A stretch of 8,548 bases of DNA from Chloroflexota bacterium. Its GTDB lineage: Bacteria > Chloroflexota > Anaerolineae > Anaerolineales > Villigracilaceae. Under the pieces are notes generated by a model, which saw nothing but the letters and a program-made list of their open reading frames with translations, did no database searches and had not been told where the DNA came from. This document shows, piece by piece, positions 6,368-8,548 of this stretch. Numbering within the stretch: the first letter of the stretch is position 1; the number at the start of each line of letters is the position of its first letter. The translations under genes were made by a program, and so were the position numbers. The stretch spans positions 1 to 8,548 of the forward strand of contig JAJYOH010000235.1 in NCBI GenBank assembly GCA_021796315.1, read 5' to 3'.

Positions 6368-7507
6368 TTATCCTCCGGCTGTCGGGGTTAAAGTGGGAAT
6401 AGCTGTGGGTGTGCGCGTCGGCGTAATGGAAGGTGTCGGCGTCACATCAGGCGTGGGTGTGAACGTTGGCGGCGGTGTGCCTGTAGGCGTGGCAATGCCT
6501 TGCGCAGTATAAACGCGGTCGATCACTTCGCCAAAGTTGCCCATTATTCCCTGGTCATGTCCGTTGAATGTAACCTTTAGCGCAGAGGCGCTGCCGACTA
6601 AAACATCGATTTGCTTTTCCGCATCGAACGGATACGCGGAACCGGGCTCGACGCGCCCATCGAATTTCACTTTTCCGTCAACCGTCACGCGCAGATAAGT
6701 TCGTTCGGTTGCGACAAGAATGAGCTGCACATTGATGTTCGCGGCCAGTGTTGGGGATTCAATGGTGGCAGTGGTATCCTGAATCGCTGCCAAAGGTGTG
6801 TCCTGCGCGGGGATAAGAGTCACCTCGCCCAACGGGGTTGCAGCCGACGTGGCTGCGGCGCCGAGCACATCTGCGATGGAAGGCGGCGTGGCCTGAGGCC
6901 GCGCATTGGATTGGATCGAAACCACAAAGCTGATTCCCCAGATTGCAAAGATCACCAGCATGATCGCCATGCCGCCGCCGAATAACAAATCGGTGGTGAG
7001 AAGAACGCGCCAAAAAGGCAGTGATGTATTGACCGCCATTGGCGCGCGCTTGCGCGCAGGTTTCTGTCCCTGTCGTTCACGATGCCGCGCCTGCAGCCCA
7101 TCCGCGAAACGCAGCAAAATGGCATCCACATCCAGGTCAAGAAATCCCGCATAATTCGCAAGGATGCCGCGCGTCTGCACCGGCGAGGGCAAGTCTTCCA
7201 GCGCGCCCTCCTCCAGAGCTTTCAGGAACGGGGCGCGCACGCGCGTGTGACGTTCGATCTCTTCATGTGTCAGGCTCAACAGTTCGCGGCGCTGGCGCAG
7301 TTGCCCACCGATCTCGGAAAAGATCTCGTCGGAAGACAAAGCGGACTTATCCGCTTCTGCCGGAAGCGGATTGAAATCCTGGATATTGGATTCCGGCTCG
7401 ATCCTGGATTCAAGCTCCGCTTCTTCGCGCGGCTCGCGCCGGTTGACCGTTATCTTGAATTTCGCGGCGACTGAATCCAGCCATGCGCGCCAGGCAGGCA
7501 GGCGCAC
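6368..7507 (-). CDS. RodZ-like membrane protein: HTH_25, TM helix, DUF4115, Thr-Pro tail
   Basis: The product has 379 residues from the GTG at 7507. Residues 1-60 are a charged linker. Residues 64-132 form a RodZ-type HTH_25 domain (IGGQLRQRRELLSLTHEEIE, then the TRVRAPFLKALEEG and SPVQTRGILANYAGFLDLD segments). A basic stretch (141-155) leads to one membrane helix (about 168-198). A β-rich DUF4115-like domain (257-337: YLRVTVDGKVKFDGRVEPGS) and a Thr-Pro tail (340-376) follow. In bacteria RodZ links MreB filaments to the wall-elongation machinery; no mreB is seen here, so a morphogenetic role is inference. The start is doubtful: no well-placed SD precedes GTG, and this frame stays open and gene-like for a further 180 bases up to the A9 tract at 7691-7699. 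The gene may therefore be the 3' half of a fusion with the next HTH gene. Its last two codons carry the rimO SD, coupling the two. Confidence 0.8.
   Translation of the reverse strand: MRLPAWRAWLDSVAAKFKITVNRREPREEAELESRIEPESNIQDFNPLPAEADKSALSSDEIFSEIGGQLRQRRELLSLTHEEIERHTRVRAPFLKALEEGALEDLPSPVQTRGILANYAGFLDLDVDAILLRFADGLQARHRERQGQKPARKRAPMAVNTSLPFWRVLLTTDLLFGGGMAIMLVIFAIWGISFVVSIQSNARPQATPPSIADVLGAAATSAATPLGEVTLIPAQDTPLAAIQDTTATIESPTLAANINVQLILVATERTYLRVTVDGKVKFDGRVEPGSAYPFDAEKQIDVLVGSASALKVTFNGHDQGIMGNFGEVIDRVYTAQGIATPTGTPPPTFTPTPDVTPTPSITPTRTPTAIPTLTPTAGG
6371..6490 (-). repeat. Thr-Pro codon-repeat tail of the RodZ-like gene
   Basis: About 40 codons dominated by ACN-CCN pairs give a TPTGTPPPTFTPTPD-type tail. 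The repetition is imperfect in both DNA and protein. It is the usual flexible extracytoplasmic Thr-Pro linker of this lineage and a plausible site for O-glycosylation. A shorter version lies in the TPR-like gene at about 2258-2293. Confidence 0.7.
6372..6376 (-). promoter_or_regulatory. Shine-Dalgarno GGAGG of rimO, inside the upstream gene
   Basis: GGAGG on the minus strand lies six bases before the rimO TTG at 6365 and inside the final Gly-Gly codons of the RodZ-like gene, whose TAA is at 6370-6368. It settles the TTG as the rimO start and implies translational coupling. It is one of the few clear SD sites in the window. Confidence 0.75.
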
Positions 7508-7575
7508 CTGTGCATCGATGGGCGTTTCCTGAAGCGACGATTCGATTTTAGAAATTGCTGGCGGGGTGACCGCAT

Positions 7576-8322
7576 CTACGCGCGTTTCTTCGGCTTGCGG
7601 TTCGACGTTTTCCCGGAGGCGCGGTTCGTTGGGGATGAACTCGGCTTGCGCGATGATGAGCCGCGCTTCGGGCGAGATTTCTTTGTTATCTTTTTTTTTA
7701 CTTCGGGTTTCTTTTCGGCCCTGGCTTTGGGAGAAGCCTTTACCTTTTGCTTCTTCGCGGCAGTTGCCTTTTTGCCCGAGGAACGTCGGGCAGGTTTCGT
7801 CGGTTCTTTTGTGGATGGTCTTTCAATTTCAACAGGCGCGGGTTCGGCAGGTAACTCTTCTGTGTAGCGCGCAGGCACGAACTCAGGTTCCGGCGCAGCA
7901 GATTGCTGATCGCTGCTGGAGGTGTCAGAAACATTCTCGATGTTAGAACGACGCGTGAAGCGTTCACGCAAACTGGACAACAGGTTGGTGCGGGCAGGCG
8001 CAGGCGTGGAAATGGTCTCTTGAACGGAAGCCGTTGAAAGGTCAGTATTGAGCGAAGTTGAAGTATCCGATAAAGAAACGATTGGCTGAGGTTCGGGCGG
8101 GCGCGCCACTGGCGCAAGCTGATCCGCGTCCAGGCCGATAAAATCTGCGTAGATGCGTAAAAATCCACGCGCCTGCGCGGCGGATGGAATGGCAGAGAGA
8201 TCATCGCGCTCGAGAGCTTCGAGATAGTGTGAACGAATTCGCGTGGCCTCCGCCACCTGTTCGATGCTGAGGCGTTTTCCTTCGCGGGAACTCTTTAATT
8301 TTTGACCAATGGTTTCAGACAT
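7576..8322 (-). CDS. HTH_25 (RodZ N-terminal type) protein with Lys/Pro-rich tail, possibly 5' half of a frameshifted fusion
   Basis: The product has 248 residues. Residues 4-70 are a clear HTH_25 domain (IGQKLKSSREGKRLSIEQVA, then TRIRSHYLEALERDDLSAIP, then ARGFLRIYADFIGLD). Residues 75-175 are a disordered Pro/Glu/Ser/Thr linker. From 176 on it is Lys/Arg/Ala-rich. There is no membrane helix and no DUF4115, both of which sit in the next gene. At codons 208-211 the frame crosses nine As (7699-7691). In this frame the remaining 37 codons give only a basic, low-complexity KKSRPKRGSSSRKP-type tail ending in TAG at 7576-7578. In the -1 frame the same DNA runs as acidic, ordinary-looking sequence straight into the downstream RodZ-like protein. 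ATG 8322 starts right at the domain, and a TAAAAT box nine bases upstream suggests a nearly leaderless mRNA. DNA-binding or partner-binding by the HTH is inferred. Confidence 0.75.
   Translation of the reverse strand: MSETIGQKLKSSREGKRLSIEQVAEATRIRSHYLEALERDDLSAIPSAAQARGFLRIYADFIGLDADQLAPVARPPEPQPIVSLSDTSTSLNTDLSTASVQETISTPAPARTNLLSSLRERFTRRSNIENVSDTSSSDQQSAAPEPEFVPARYTEELPAEPAPVEIERPSTKEPTKPARRSSGKKATAAKKQKVKASPKARAEKKPEVKKKITKKSRPKRGSSSRKPSSSPTNRASGKTSNRKPKKRA
7690..7699 (-). other. A9-G slippery tract (A_AAA_AAG) joining the two RodZ-like frames
   Basis: On the minus strand the upstream gene reads GTA AAA AAA AAG across 7701-7690. The last seven bases form A_AAA_AAG in the zero frame, the same heptamer as the dnaX frameshift site of E. 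coli. A -1 slip continues with GAT at 7690-7688 in the frame of the downstream RodZ-like gene, which is open to 6368. The merged product would have 211 + 440 = 651 residues. No good upstream SD stimulator and no stable hairpin at the usual 5-9 bases is seen (a weak 5-bp stem starts at about 7663). Transcriptional slippage on A9 or a one-base assembly error is therefore as likely as ribosomal frameshifting. Confidence 0.55.
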
Positions 8323-8331
8323 AGCTCGGTA

Positions 8332-8337
8332 ATTTTA
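8332..8337 (-). promoter_or_regulatory. Candidate -10 box TAAAAT before the HTH_25 gene
   Basis: TAAAAT (5 of 6 matches to TATAAT) ends nine bases before the ATG at 8322, giving a predicted leader of at most a few bases. Its TAA is also the stop codon of the open frame coming from the right edge. No convincing -35 box is seen. Confidence 0.4.
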
Positions 8338-8547
8338 CTGCTTCTTATGGAAATCAGCGAACTTGAAATTAAAGGCTCTCCGGGGTTTGCCGTGATTCTG
8401 TACACGGATGCCACAGAATCTCACGGAACAGCCTCTAAAAAAATCCGCGTTGATCTGTGTCCGTCTGCGTCCTGGTTGTAATCGACAATCATCGTCAGTC
8501 GGGACGATATGCTTGATCACGATCTCATCCTTTCCGACTACAACGTG
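8335..8547 (-). CDS. C-terminal fragment of an unidentified gene (5' end outside window)
   Basis: From the window edge the minus strand is open for 70 codons, to the TAA at 8337-8335. The first 23 or so residues (HVVVGKDEIVIKHIVPTDDD and then CRL) look like genuine coding sequence: alternating hydrophobic β-strand, balanced charge, gene-like codons. From QPGRRRTQINADFF onward the reading runs through a repeat-like segment and becomes Arg/Cys/Phe-rich junk. The native end may therefore have been replaced or extended by a repeat. The VVVGKDEIVIKHIVP strand vaguely recalls C-termini of large serine recombinases, but this is too short to assign. Confidence 0.35.
   Translation of the reverse strand, partial: HVVVGKDEIVIKHIVPTDDDCRLQPGRRRTQINADFFRGCSVRFCGIRVQNHGKPRRAFNFKFADFHKKQ
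8373..8474. repeat. Dispersed-repeat-like segment: imperfect hairpin plus 10-base tandem units
   Basis: Bases 8390-8401 (CCGTGATTCTGT) pair with 8413-8426 with one bulged base, and outer arms 8373-8377 and 8430-8434 also pair. Immediately right, after an A7 run (8437-8443), three degenerate 10-base units follow at 8445-8454, 8455-8464 and 8465-8474, built on C-T/C-G-(T/C)-G-T. Phrases of the type ATCTGTGTCCGTCTGCGTC are familiar as intergenic dispersed repeats in many environmental bacterial genomes. The 213 bases right of 8335 hold this and the partial gene only. Confidence 0.5.
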
Positions 8548-8548
8548 A

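Noticed and set aside
6371..6490. Thr-Pro codon repeats as a CRISPR array or phase-variable simple repeat
   Set aside because: There are no fixed repeat/spacer units, the codon pairs vary in sequence, and the region reads as one coding tail ending at a normal stop.

Overview
The window looks like a piece of a Chloroflexota chromosome, most likely class Anaerolineae. This is inference from style, not a database match. The grounds are extracytoplasmic Thr-Pro (TPTPT) linkers on membrane-anchored proteins, RodZ-like HTH proteins in tandem, candidate leaderless promoters (a -10 box seven bases from ATG, no Shine-Dalgarno), moderate GC, and palindromic and degenerate tandem mini-repeats in and between genes. 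No rRNA, tRNA, CRISPR array or complete mobile element is visible.

Plus strand, 1-3450. The window opens inside an SDR-family oxidoreductase, of which only the C-terminus is present. A perfect 17-bp hairpin closes it, and only 14 bases later murJ (lipid II flippase family) begins. A single-pass membrane protein with TPR-like helices and Thr-Pro segments follows, then a small four-helix CopD-like membrane protein. The three genes are tightly packed and probably co-transcribed, with a candidate extra promoter in front of the second.

Minus strand, 8548-3449. At the right edge is the C-terminal end of an unidentified gene running into a dispersed-repeat-like segment. Next come two RodZ-like genes: a soluble HTH_25 protein with a Lys/Pro-rich tail, and a second HTH_25 protein with a transmembrane helix, a DUF4115-like domain and a Thr-Pro tail. 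They are followed by rimO (ribosomal protein S12 methylthiotransferase) and a GT-C/family 39 glycosyltransferase. The two transcription units converge on a shared bidirectional terminator at 3413-3450 whose arms contain both stop codons.

Functional theme: most genes concern the cell envelope (MurJ, RodZ-like, GT39 glycosyltransferase, membrane proteins), with rimO translationally coupled behind the RodZ-like gene.

Most notable signals. (1) A nine-A run at 7691-7699 forms the classic A_AAA_AAG slip motif. A -1 shift there would fuse the two RodZ-like genes into one 651-residue protein with two HTH domains, a membrane helix and DUF4115. It could be programmed slippage, a recent mutation or an assembly error. 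(2) A palindromic mini-element is inserted in frame inside rimO. (3) Candidate leaderless promoters precede three genes. (4) A degenerate ATTACGT heptamer array lies across the rimO/glycosyltransferase junction.
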